DNA of 64,000 nucleotides from Lumbricus terrestris (taxonomy: Eukaryota > Annelida > Clitellata > Crassiclitellata > Lumbricidae). Shown in pieces: positions 21,304 to 30,000 of the stretch. Location of the stretch: positions 65,531,449 to 65,595,448 of the forward strand of contig OX457037.1 in the NCBI GenBank assembly GCA_949752735.1, written 5' to 3'. A program made the position numbers and the translations under genes. Position 1 is the stretch's first letter, and each line of letters starts with the position of its first letter. The notes under the pieces were generated by a model. It saw only the letters and a list, made by a program, of their open reading frames with translations, searched no databases and was not told where the DNA came from.

Positions 21304-22206
21304 TTATAAAGTCGACATTATATTTTTATAATCATCCTTACCCAACACTCCTTGTCTCAGTAACGCATCACACATCGCTACGATCTCGTTTCTTACCCCG
21401 GTATTGCCTGCCTTGAAGCTATGAATTCTTAACTCCAGCTGTTCCGCCAATACATTAGGGTCTTCGGATATGACGATTACGCCGACGCCTTTACCCACTG
21501 TACTACGCGGTCTCTTTTCCCATATCGTTTTGATAATTTCTCTATATTTTTCGGAAGAAGACGCCCTAGGTTTGTTAGGATTTTTCGGCTGTGCTATAGC
21601 ATTCGTCGCGTACAGAATCTCGGCGTAATCGGCTTTATCATTATCATCGTATATCGTCTTGTTAGGCTGCTTCATCGTCAACAACTCCCAAAGCCCTGGT
21701 GTTCCTCCATAAGTCTTATTTTCAACCGTCACGTCGTCTCCTTGAATCGAAATCGGAGTGTCACCGATGTAGAATTGTCCATTTTTGGATTTAATTCCGA
21801 ACGTTGTGTCTACGGTTCTTTTATCGGAGGCGTATTGATGAAGGTACTTGGTGGCTACATCTCCTAATTCCAAAGTTCTGATGTCCTCAGTAGGGTCGGC
21901 GCTATACGCTTCTATCGAAGGATACTGAGGAAATTTAACTCCATGTAACGAAGTGGGAAGTGCTTGTAACGCGTTTGAAGTAGCTACCGAGTTTTCTTTG
22001 ATAGCGGATAGTAAGACATTTTGCTCTTTAGAAATTGCGGATTGGGAATCAACGATAGGCTTGTACAACTTGGTTAATTCTTGCTGAAGCCCCGAATCTC
22101 CCAATCTCTCCGATAAAAAGTTTTGTTGAATATTCTTCTTTGATTTCAGAAACTCCGCAACGATAAACTCTCTTTTCGCGGGGTCGGTAATTTTTAGAAA
22201 CGACAT
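21304..22206 (-). CDS. Conserved Polinton protein, 300 aa (DUF8207-like)
   Basis: The frame is intact. The N-terminal 85 residues are helical and coiled-coil-like. Around residues 140-205 a beta-rich segment (F-Y-I-G-D, then G-T-P-G-L-W-E-L-L-T and Y-A-E-I-L-Y) corresponds to a domain I recall as DUF8207 from many invertebrate endogenous elements. That name is from memory and unverified. The C-terminus is basic then helical (K-Y-R-E-I-I-K-T-I-W, G-V-L-G-K-D-D-Y). Function is unknown; retention of an open frame among broken capsid genes is notable. It sits in the minus-strand virion cluster. Confidence 0.7.
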   Translation of the reverse strand: MSFLKITDPAKREFIVAEFLKSKKNIQQNFLSERLGDSGLQQELTKLYKPIVDSQSAISKEQNVLLSAIKENSVATSNALQALPTSLHGVKFPQYPSIEAYSADPTEDIRTLELGDVATKYLHQYASDKRTVDTTFGIKSKNGQFYIGDTPISIQGDDVTVENKTYGGTPGLWELLTMKQPNKTIYDDNDKADYAEILYATNAIAQPKNPNKPRASSSEKYREIIKTIWEKRPRSTVGKGVGVIVISEDPNVLAEQLELRIHSFKAGNTGVRNEIVAMCDALLRQGVLGKDDYKNIMSTL

Positions 22207-22297
22207 TTTAAGTTAAAAAATATAATGTTTTAAGACGTGTTTTTTGACATGTTTTAAAACATAAGTTAGACGTATTTTCAGACATAACGACATAGGT

Positions 22298-22981
22298 CTA
22301 CATGATTGCAAGTATGTTTGTCTTTTTTTCGTTATTTTTCTCAAACATAGATTGAAGGTACTGCCTGACTTCTTCTCTCCCTCGATCGATGAGCGATTGT
22401 TTCGTTACCTCATCTATCTCATCCATCGCGACTTTAATATTACTTCTAATCTCTTCTTTCATGTTATTGAATTTTTCAATCTCGCTTAGAATCAGCGAAT
22501 ATTCCTCGTCCGAAATGTTATCATCCATGAGAGCTTTTGAAATATGGTCGCTGATCGTGTTGAGTTTCGCGTCGGCTAGCGTTTTGATCTTTTCGTGCTT
22601 CTCAGCCTTCAACGCAAGCTTTTTACTTATTAGACCACCGATTATACTTAGCAACCCCACACCTAATGTCGCTCCTTCCATAGCAATAGCAACGGGTGCT
22701 GCGATTATAGTGGCTAAAACTCCGATTCCGGAAACTCCGAGTCCCATCGTAGCCGCCACGAGGACATTACCCACCGCGCCGATTACGCTTACACTTCTGT
22801 GATACGTTTTACTCAACGCCACTCTTTTGTCGCGTTCTTGCTCGATTTCCTTCTTAATTTCTCCGATCTTTTGGAGCCGATAGGTTTGCGCCGACCCTGT
22901 GACGATATGTATTTCTCCTTCTGGTGCCGATGGTAGCCTTGGATAGAGTGAATGTTCAATTTTAATGCCTTCGTATTCCAT
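22298..22981 (-). CDS. Hydrophobic coiled-coil protein, 227 aa
   Basis: Residues 31-58 form a charged helix. Residues 63-118 are two glycine/alanine-rich hydrophobic segments (S-V-I-G-A-V-G-N-V-L-V-A-A, G-V-L-A-T-I-I-A-A-P-V-A-I-A, then G-V-G-L-L-S-I-I-G-G-L-I), consistent with a membrane hairpin. Residues 120-215 are predicted helical coiled coil. The frame is intact. Conserved proteins of this design occur in Polinton virion gene clusters. A membrane-associated or internal-membrane role is inferred from hydropathy only. The leader TTGCGTAAATAAAAACG before the start resembles the motif seen at the fibre and capsid genes. Confidence 0.65.
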   Translation of the reverse strand: MEYEGIKIEHSLYPRLPSAPEGEIHIVTGSAQTYRLQKIGEIKKEIEQERDKRVALSKTYHRSVSVIGAVGNVLVAATMGLGVSGIGVLATIIAAPVAIAMEGATLGVGLLSIIGGLISKKLALKAEKHEKIKTLADAKLNTISDHISKALMDDNISDEEYSLILSEIEKFNNMKEEIRSNIKVAMDEIDEVTKQSLIDRGREEVRQYLQSMFEKNNEKKTNILAIM

Positions 22982-23005
22982 TCGTTTTTATTTACGCAAT
23001 TTTTT

Positions 23006-23320
23006 TTACAGCAGATAATTTACATAACATAACGAATCTCCCGCGTTTATAGTTACTATTGAATCGGAGTTGTTTTGAATAGAGACTATGATATCATCAA
23101 CCACATCATCTGAAACCACTTCGTTTTGTAGGCTGCATTTTAGTTCTTTGATACCCTGTTTGAGGGAAATGAGACAAAGTCCTGCAGCCATTTCTACACC
23201 GAGTCCTAGCGTTAGCGTAATTATCGCCTTTGGTTGTAACGTTATAACATTTTGCGTGAAAATCTCCCACCTTACGCCCCCTAGTAGCCTAATTGGAGCG
23301 TGAGTAATACCGCTCTTCAC
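23006..23320 (-). CDS. dUTPase-fold-like small protein, 104 aa, no ATG
   Basis: The pattern L-Q-P-K, L-G-L-G-V-E-M, then D-D-V-V-D-D-I-I-V-S-I-Q-N-N-S with I-N-A-G-D-S-L-C follows the strand order of trimeric dUTPases. In those enzymes D-Y-x-G and N-x-(S)...G-D-R-I-A occur. The catalytic residues are not conserved, so a structural beta-clip protein is more likely than an enzyme. The frame begins with GTG (23318-23320) after an in-frame stop. The original ATG may have been lost, or a GTG may mark a decayed start. The assignment is based on pattern only. Confidence 0.5.
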   Translation of the reverse strand: MKSGITHAPIRLLGGVRWEIFTQNVITLQPKAIITLTLGLGVEMAAGLCLISLKQGIKELKCSLQNEVVSDDVVDDIIVSIQNNSDSIVTINAGDSLCYVNYLL

Positions 23321-23419
23321 CTTCCAAAAGACTTAAATGGGTTGCGTTCTAACCTCTACCCGCCTAGGTGGTTTAGTTCCAAATTTGTGTATTGGTCTCG
23401 ACATTTTATATAGAATAGT

Positions 23420-24027
23420 TTATAATATCATGCCGAGAATCGGAATGTCTCGAAACGGAGAATTAGGGCCCAGCAAAAATCCTTTACCCTCGACATACCC
23501 CGACCCTGTTTTCATGTACAGCCCGGATGCTGTTATTGAGCTGCCTTTTTGCCATGGGGACAGGTACAAACCAGATCCAGCTGATCTTATCTTACACGCT
23601 ATATCGCCTTTCTTAACGTACATTACACCTGATCCGCTGATTTTATCTACAATCTTCGACGTGGCCGCAGAACCTAAGCCGCTCATAGCCCCCATCGCTA
23701 AACTAGGTAGCATATTAGACAGAAGGAATTTGCCCGCCGTTGCTAGAAACGGAAGTATAGCGCCTATGAATCCTCCCTCGACTTTCTTATTATGTTCCAA
23801 TTGCGTTTTACTCATTTTTATAGTCACGCCTGTTCCTTTTTGGTACGCCTTTGTCATTTTATTGATTTGCCCTTGTGTGAGAGCTAACAGATGGTCTCCA
23901 CCCATATCGTTGTGCGTTAGTTGTGCGTTAGTTTGATACTCACGCCGGTTCCCGCTTGAAGAGATCTTTGAATTTTTTCTCGTTGCGCTTCCGAAATATT
24001 AACTTTCACGCTCGTGTAACGACTCAT
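23420..24027 (-). pseudogene. Minor capsid / membrane-active-like protein, broken by 11-bp duplication
   Basis: The gene starts at 24025-24027 (M-S-R-Y-T-S-V-K-V). A tandem duplication of CTAACGCACAA near 23912-23933 brings in a stop and shifts the frame. The remaining 161-codon frame runs to 23420. It contains K-Y/M-S-K-T-Q repeats, a hydrophobic segment (F-I-G-A-I-L-P-F-L-A-T-A), and a Gly-rich tail with G-S-G-L-Y-L-S-P and L-L-G-P-N-S-P-F..I-P-I-L-G. Without the duplication it would have about 198 residues. This design is recurrent in Polinton virion clusters and resembles internal, membrane-lytic adenovirus proteins in general character. That comparison is inference. Confidence 0.75.
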
Positions 24028-24053
24028 TTTATATATAGATTACGAAAAAACTT

Positions 24054-24817
24054 TCAAACTTCTCTGATGTGAAACCGAATCGTCAAGTCTTCTCCTCTAA
24101 GATTTACCTGTTTCCCATGCTGGTCTGTGAGCATCGTTGTCATCGTTGAAATTGTAGATAGCGTAATGGGAAGATATATTAAATTGTGTGGCACTTCGAT
24201 AATTTTGTGTTTGGGGAAAAAAGAATAAATCACGCTTTCCGTCGTCCCGTTAGAGTACGAAGACCCGATAATATCGTTAGTCACTCTTAAATTGCTTACA
24301 CTCATTATATTTATCAAGTTCTCCGATTCGTTATATCCTTCCTCGTAGATAAATCTATCAAAACCTAGAACCGTTCCAATCGAATTCTCCGGTGTAAAAT
24401 CAGCCGAATAGCCCGCGTATTTGTGTTTGGTTGTATTGAGATACAGTAATCTGAATTTGTCCTGTCGTAATGCCCATTCTCCTTCATGATTCTCTGTATG
24501 TATTCGTTTATATCTGTTATTTCATAGCATCCCTCTGGTACTTCTATGTTAAACACTTCTTTTTGCACTGCACCACCATCCCGCCAATACCTAAAGTTGT
24601 TGTTTGTCGCGTCGATATTAGGGAAAGAATAGTACGTTTCGAGGTTAACAAGAGCCATTTCATACATCTTATTTTTGTCCAGTTGAAGTAATGGATTAAA
24701 CTTTGTTCTGATTCGTGTGCTCTTTTCGCTTAGCAGAATGTAAAATGACGTTTTTGGTTCCGTGTTACGAGCCGTCTTTTCCGTATTATCGGCTATCTGT
24801 TTGAGAAGCGATTCCAT
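24054..24817 (-). pseudogene. Penton-like minor capsid protein (single jelly roll), frameshifted
   Basis: The 5' frame (24365-24817) begins with a helical M-E-S-L-L-K-Q-I-A-D-N-T. It then has S-F-Y-I-L-L-S-E-K and Y-E-M-A-L-V-N-L-E-T-Y-Y-S-F-P-N-I, typical of Polinton penton/vertex proteins. The 3' frame (24054-24317) has S-Y-S-N-G-T-T, I-Y-S-F-F-P, L-I-Y-L-P-I-T-L and L-R-G-E-D-L-T-I-R-F-H at the C-terminus. At least one frameshift lies between 24317 and 24430. The gene is 18 bp downstream of the ATPase and is probably part of one late unit. Confidence 0.85.
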
Positions 24818-24835
24818 TTTTATTAAACAATAATT

Positions 24836-25624
24836 TTACAACAGTGGATCCTCGATTACATAGAATGCGTCGAACCCGCAGCGGTATTTACCATTGTACT
24901 TTTCGCTACTTAGGTCGATAACAACGAATCCGCGAGGCTGCTCCCACACCGTTTTGCATAGTTTTCTAAACTCATCTTTCGACATGTCTGTACTAACATG
25001 GTCGTTATAGATATGATTGAGTATTTTCAAGTCCTGCTTAAACAGGCAAATAAAGTTTGCATTCTCTCTGATCGTTTGACGCGGCAGTTTGAAATAATTC
25101 TGAGCGAGGTAGAAGCAATCCACATTACTATGTCGCCCTCGGATATAGTACATTTCGCACTTGTTCTGTTTTTCCAATTGTAAATCATCAAAAATCATCA
25201 GATTCTTCTTTTCGCTACTCAAGTCTCTCGGGTCTGGCACATCTTCGGCGCTTTCAAAGAACTTGGCGTTGATATCGGACTCGGCTTCTAAGTTTTTAGC
25301 TATTTCTTCCATAACGATGGCCGGCGACGCGTTTAGTCCAACAATTTCGTCCCGATGCTCGAATAACCAGACGATCGCTTCTTTTGGCAATTTTTCTTCG
25401 AATGCCTTTTTGATAATGAGATATTCCGGTTGAAACAGAGAAGTACCGAATACTTGAAGGTTATTAAAATCCAACCAGTCCGGCCTTAGTAATAGATTCA
25501 GAAGAAGCGTTGTTTTGCCGCACGCTGATTTCCCGATTATGAGCCCCCGTATACTTTTGGGTAGCAAAGGATTATTAAATCTGTTTGATAGCGCCGTTCC
25601 CCAACTCAGATCTTTAATCTCCAT
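24836..25624 (-). CDS. Genome-packaging ATPase (FtsK/HerA-type), 262 aa
   Basis: A Walker A motif GKSACGKTTLL lies at residues 31-41. A Walker B motif N-L-M-I-F-D-D-L-Q lies near residue 143, followed by R-G-R-H-S-N and C-F-Y-L-A-Q-N-Y, like the sensor region of the A32/FtsK packaging ATPases. Length and order fit the Polinton ATPase that pumps DNA into capsids. The frame is intact. It is divergent from the PLA2-like gene, with 31 bp between start codons. Confidence 0.93.
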   Translation of the reverse strand: MEIKDLSWGTALSNRFNNPLLPKSIRGLIIGKSACGKTTLLLNLLLRPDWLDFNNLQVFGTSLFQPEYLIIKKAFEEKLPKEAIVWLFEHRDEIVGLNASPAIVMEEIAKNLEAESDINAKFFESAEDVPDPRDLSSEKKNLMIFDDLQLEKQNKCEMYYIRGRHSNVDCFYLAQNYFKLPRQTIRENANFICLFKQDLKILNHIYNDHVSTDMSKDEFRKLCKTVWEQPRGFVVIDLSSEKYNGKYRCGFDAFYVIEDPLL

Positions 25625-25655
25625 TTTATATATATGTATGTATTAAAAAAGCGAA
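25625..25655. promoter_or_regulatory. Divergent promoter region (ATPase / PLA2-like gene)
   Basis: Only 31 bp separate the two start codons. The stretch contains TATATATATGTATG and a run of A, so TATA-like signals must serve both directions or overlap coding DNA. Confidence 0.5.
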
Positions 25656-26182
25656 ATGTATTGCGTAAAGTGTAAAAAACAGACTGAAACGAGAGACGTG
25701 CAGAACGCCGTAGCGAATAACGGTAGATCTATGCTTAGAGGCGTTTGCGTTGTATGTGGGAAAACAAAAACTCAATTCGTGAAGGCGTCTGCTGTTGTGC
25801 AGGGTGGAGATCTAGTTAGTTCATTGAATACAGCCACTAGTACCATAAAGTTACCATGGGCTAAGTTTCCCGGTGAGATGCATTTACCAGGCCATCAGTT
25901 TACCGGTCCAGGTACAAGGCTAGACAAGAGACTGAATCTTGACGGGACTCCTAAAGATTGGAGTAAGCCCATTAATCGAGTAGATAACGCGGCGTATTAC
26001 CATGATTTGTCTTACGATCAACACACTGATACGGCTTCTAGGAATGTTGCTGATAGAGCCATGGTTAATAATTTGAACAACATTCCTAATCCTAGCTACG
26101 GGAGCGCGTAGAGAAAGCAATCTTTAAACCCATCTTGTCAGCTAAAACGAGCCTAGGTTTGGGATTTAAAAAAAAGCCATGA
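25656..26182 (+). pseudogene. Zinc-ribbon plus phospholipase A2-like protein, 3' frameshift
   Basis: Residues 3-34 form a C4 zinc ribbon (C3, C6, C31, C34). After a Gly/Ser linker comes F-T-G-P-G-T-R-L-D (calcium-loop-like, about residues 82-90), then a D-N-A-A-Y-Y-H-D-L-S-Y-D segment with the catalytic-type His116-Asp117. This layout is that of the parvovirus-VP1-type PLA2 domain, used there for endosomal escape. Related domains occur in Polintons/adintoviruses. The catalytic part is intact. A 1-nt shift near 26105 makes a premature stop at 26109-26111, whereas the displaced frame would run to 26180-26182. The protein is probably a virion entry factor. It lies just upstream of the integrase on the same strand. 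Confidence 0.8.
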
Positions 26183-27091
26183 ACTGAAATGGACTGATCA
26201 ATTAGCTGATGAATTGCACAGACCAGTCATCAGACATTTTAGGAAGAGAAAGGTCTATGTTAATGGGATAGATGAGATATGGGCGGCCGATTTAGTGGAC
26301 ATGCAGGGCTTCGCCAAAGATAACGATGGTGTAAAATACCTACTAACCGTAATAGATGTGTTTTCTAAGTATGGCTGGATTGCGCCTTTGAATTCTAAGA
26401 GTGGAAAATCTACAGCTGACGGCTTCGCGGAGATACTCGAGGGTGGGAGGAAGCCGATTAAGTTATGGGTTGACAAAGGGAAGGAATTTTATAACAAAGA
26501 CGTAAAGAATTTGGTTGAATTGTACTCTACCGAAAATGAAGAGAAATCTTGCGTCGTTGAGAGATGGAACAGAACGATGCGAGAGAAAATGTTCAAGTAC
26601 TTTACAGCTAATTCAACGAGAAGATACATCGATATATTAGGCGAAATGGTTAGTAATTACAACAACACAAGACATTCTTCCATCAAAATGACACCCACCA
26701 AGGCTAGTATGAAAGTGAATGAAAAGACTGTATTTATGAATTTATACGGCGGCGAGGTCGTTGAGTCTATTACACCTAGATTCTCGATAAAGTTAGAATA
26801 ACGAAGAAGAAGATGATTTTTGAGAAGGGGTACACACCAAGATGGACGGAAGAAGTTTTTACCGTGTCTGGAGTTCAATACACAGATCCGCCAACTTACA
26901 AGATTACTGATTGTAATGGCGAGGTAATACAAGGTTCATTCTACGAACAAGAGCTGCAGAAGACTTCCCAAGAAATATTTAGAATCGAAAAAGTAATTCG
27001 AAAATGCGGGAAGAAATCACTCGTGAAGTGGTTAGGTTACCCGGACTCGTTCAACTCATGGATCGACAGCGATAACTTACTGACATTGTGA
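26179..27091 (+). pseudogene. Retrovirus-type integrase with C-terminal chromodomain, frameshifted
   Basis: The long frame to 26801 contains the rve core. The first Asp is in W-A-A-D-L-V-D, the second in W-V-D-K-G-K-E-F, and the Glu is in the N-E-E-K-S-C-V-V-E-R-W-N-R-T region. L-L-T-V-I-D-V-F-S-K-Y-G lies between the Asp residues. A frameshift near 26800 leads to 26813-27091. That part has a barrel-like segment (Y-T-D-P-P-T-Y-K-I) and a chromodomain (F-R-I-E-K-V-I, V-K-W-L-G-Y-P-D-S-F-N-S-W-I). The long frame has no in-frame ATG at its beginning. The ATG at 26179 is one base out of register. So this copy has at least two breaks. Its 3' end overlaps the polymerase stop by 15 bp, tail to tail. 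Confidence 0.92.
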
Positions 27092-30000
27092 GACGATAGT
27101 TTTCAACGAATAGTGACCGTAAGCCAGGGTATGAATTCCATCCTCCGTTATCACTCGTTTATCGTCGTTGCCTGAAAGCGCAACCTTGTTCACCTCTTCG
27201 GTGTAAATTTCGTGATGACACGAGCGAATCACATTCATCTTTCTCGATTGTTCTCGTTTGGTGAATAAGCAGTCTTTGTAGTCTTCATGGTTTATCGATT
27301 TCTTGACGACATTCTTTTTCACACCTTTACATTTCTTGTAGTCAACACCTGCCATTTTGTAAGAGTACAACTTTGACCTCAAACCGACAAACTCTTCGAT
27401 CTGTTTACCCGCAGCTTCGTCTTTGAACATACCGATCACTTTCTTATTGATGCCAGTGTCGATACATGAGGGATGATCTTTGGGATACTCACTCGTATCG
27501 AACCGGCTTTGAACATCAGGTGCTATATCGGCGTAGAAGTCGTCAGTCTTAATTTCGTACGCCAAAGAATCCGTATCGGTGAATAATAGCTTAGCCCGAT
27601 CCCCATACTTGGTCTTGATGTAATTGTAGTGAAAATCATACATGAGCGCTTTACTCAAGTCTAGGATGCACATTCCTAGATATATCGGCTTGTTATAGAA
27701 CAGCTTGGTCTTTTTCATGTGAATGGCGATTAAATTTTCGTCGAATATAGTTCTTCTGTCGTAATTTGGTTTGGCCGCGAGTTTTATAGCTTCCTTCTCG
27801 TTGCACACCAATCGTACATCAACTCGATTCTCGATACATTCCATAGTTTTACCGAAGACGCTAATATTCATCAGCTTGAAAAAGTCTTTCTCGAAATCGT
27901 TTGTAGCTTTCGTTCTCAATTTCGTATTCAACTCGATATACTCTTTCAGCCACGCTCTTTCTTTGAATATTAACCCACGGTGAATTTTAACGATTTTCAA
28001 CCCGAGACTTTCGTACAACTGTAAATTACCGTAATGAACTACATAATATTTCTTTTTGTCGTTCAAATTTGGAATTAGTTTCGCTGCGACCGATCCCGCG
28101 GGTTTGATACTCTCAGGGGCCAGAGGATAATCGTTGTGCAGATCGTGTAATTCTTCGGGATATTCTGAATCGACTTCTAGCACGCAGCCCACCTCATCTC
28201 GTTCGGTAACGCTTTTCCAATCTTTCAGCTCAGAATCGGTCATCCATTTGAAGTCGTGAGTCGGTAGTGGTTTGCACATTGCCCATCCGTACAAGTTGTT
28301 CGCGTCTAAGTACGGAATGAATGTCGAAGGCTGGCTGCGATCGAAAGCTTCTCCCATGTACTCGTTGTTCGCTTTCCCATATCGATTCAAAATCGTGCTG
28401 ACTCCTCCTCTTATTCCCTGCTTAATCATCAGTAACATATCGTAATCGCTCAACAACTCCAAATATACATTGGTTAACTTCAGAGCGGCGTCCCATGCTA
28501 GTCCGGGTGAAGTGTAATACCAGGCGGGATCGAGGTTGTAGTTCTTCATACAGACATCTCTAAAATTTTCGAATACATCGGCCAGCAGTAAAACATCCGA
28601 AAGATTGTACAAGTTGTGATATTCTCGTAACGTTTTACAACCAAATTTATCCCATACCGCTTTCGCGTGTTCGTAGTCTTCATCGCTGATTCCCGAATCG
28701 TTTAGTTTTGAATAGAAGTTATGCTTCGGCGGCAATTCGATTTCGTTTAGTCTTTCAACTCCATCGACGTAATCGTACGGGTAAACGCCCTTTTTGAGAA
28801 AAAGATCCAACTTCTCGTCTTGAAAAAAATCGCCTAAATTCTTACACTGATCTTTACGAAGGTTCTTCGATGACGCGTCGAGACTCGAAGGCATGAATCT
28901 AAAACTGTCGATGAAACGTAATTCGCGCTTGACTATTTTCTCTTTTCCCTCTTTGTCTATGAATTTATCGACTACGATCTCTCGACTGAACGATATATAC
29001 TTTTCTTCATTACACGGGATACACTTAATTTTCTCGCCCTCCCCGCCTCGCAATTTCTTCACGAATAGATGGCTGTCGTACCCGGTTAGATTATGAAATA
29101 CTACTGGTAAAAACTTGGGGACTTTGTAGCGTATATTGCATATGTTATGAGCGGCGCCTCTGAATTTGCCGGTTAAATGGCAATGATCTCTAACTCGATC
29201 AGGGCCTAACTTCCACCCGCAGATATGGCAGTGAGTAGCTTCATCGTAACATTTCTTCTCAGTTTCGCCGAATATCATAATCTTTGGGAGTTTGAACTGG
29301 ATGTATATTCGTTTTACATTTTCTACAAGAGAATCTATGAATTTCTGAGCGACATCGTCGTCTTCGTTTTCAACCGTAAACACCACCGGATCTTGGGAAT
29401 AAACGCTGTCGTCGAAGCATTTGATGTGGTAACAAAACGAGCTAGGAGTATGTTTCTGATATTTATTGGTGTAAGATGTGGTGGGATCGGGCTGGCATGT
29501 ATCGATCGGTTTAATGAAGGATTCGAAATCAGCATAGACGATGAAGGGCACTCTCATTTTTCTATAATGATTTTCAAAAAATAGCACGGTCTCATATTCC
29601 GGCAATACAATTCGTTGGACGTCTTGTTGAGAACAGTACTCAACATGTTTGGCGAGCGCTTCTGGTCGTGTATACCCAGTTAAACATCTTCTACAATAGT
29701 GCATTGAATTATGGGATTTTTCTGTTCGCATGCTCATCAATTTATTAAAGTTCTTGATCCAACAATAATGCTTCTTTTCTTCGTCGGCAATAAGCAGTAG
29801 ATCGACGTGGGTATCGCTTTCATGCTTCGATATATATAATGGGTACACGCTCTCTTCATAGCCGAATACGTTAACGCTAATGTTATTACGGCGTTGAAAC
29901 TTATTTATAATATTAGCATCAGCAGCAACTGGGAATTCTATGCCACTCCAATCGAGTTTCTTAGATTGTTCTATCAGTTCTTTAGTGATTCTATGTGGGT

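Noticed and set aside
23337..23936. 199-codon plus-strand frame inside the Polinton
   Set aside because: It is antisense to the minor capsid-like gene (23420-24027) and has no domain.
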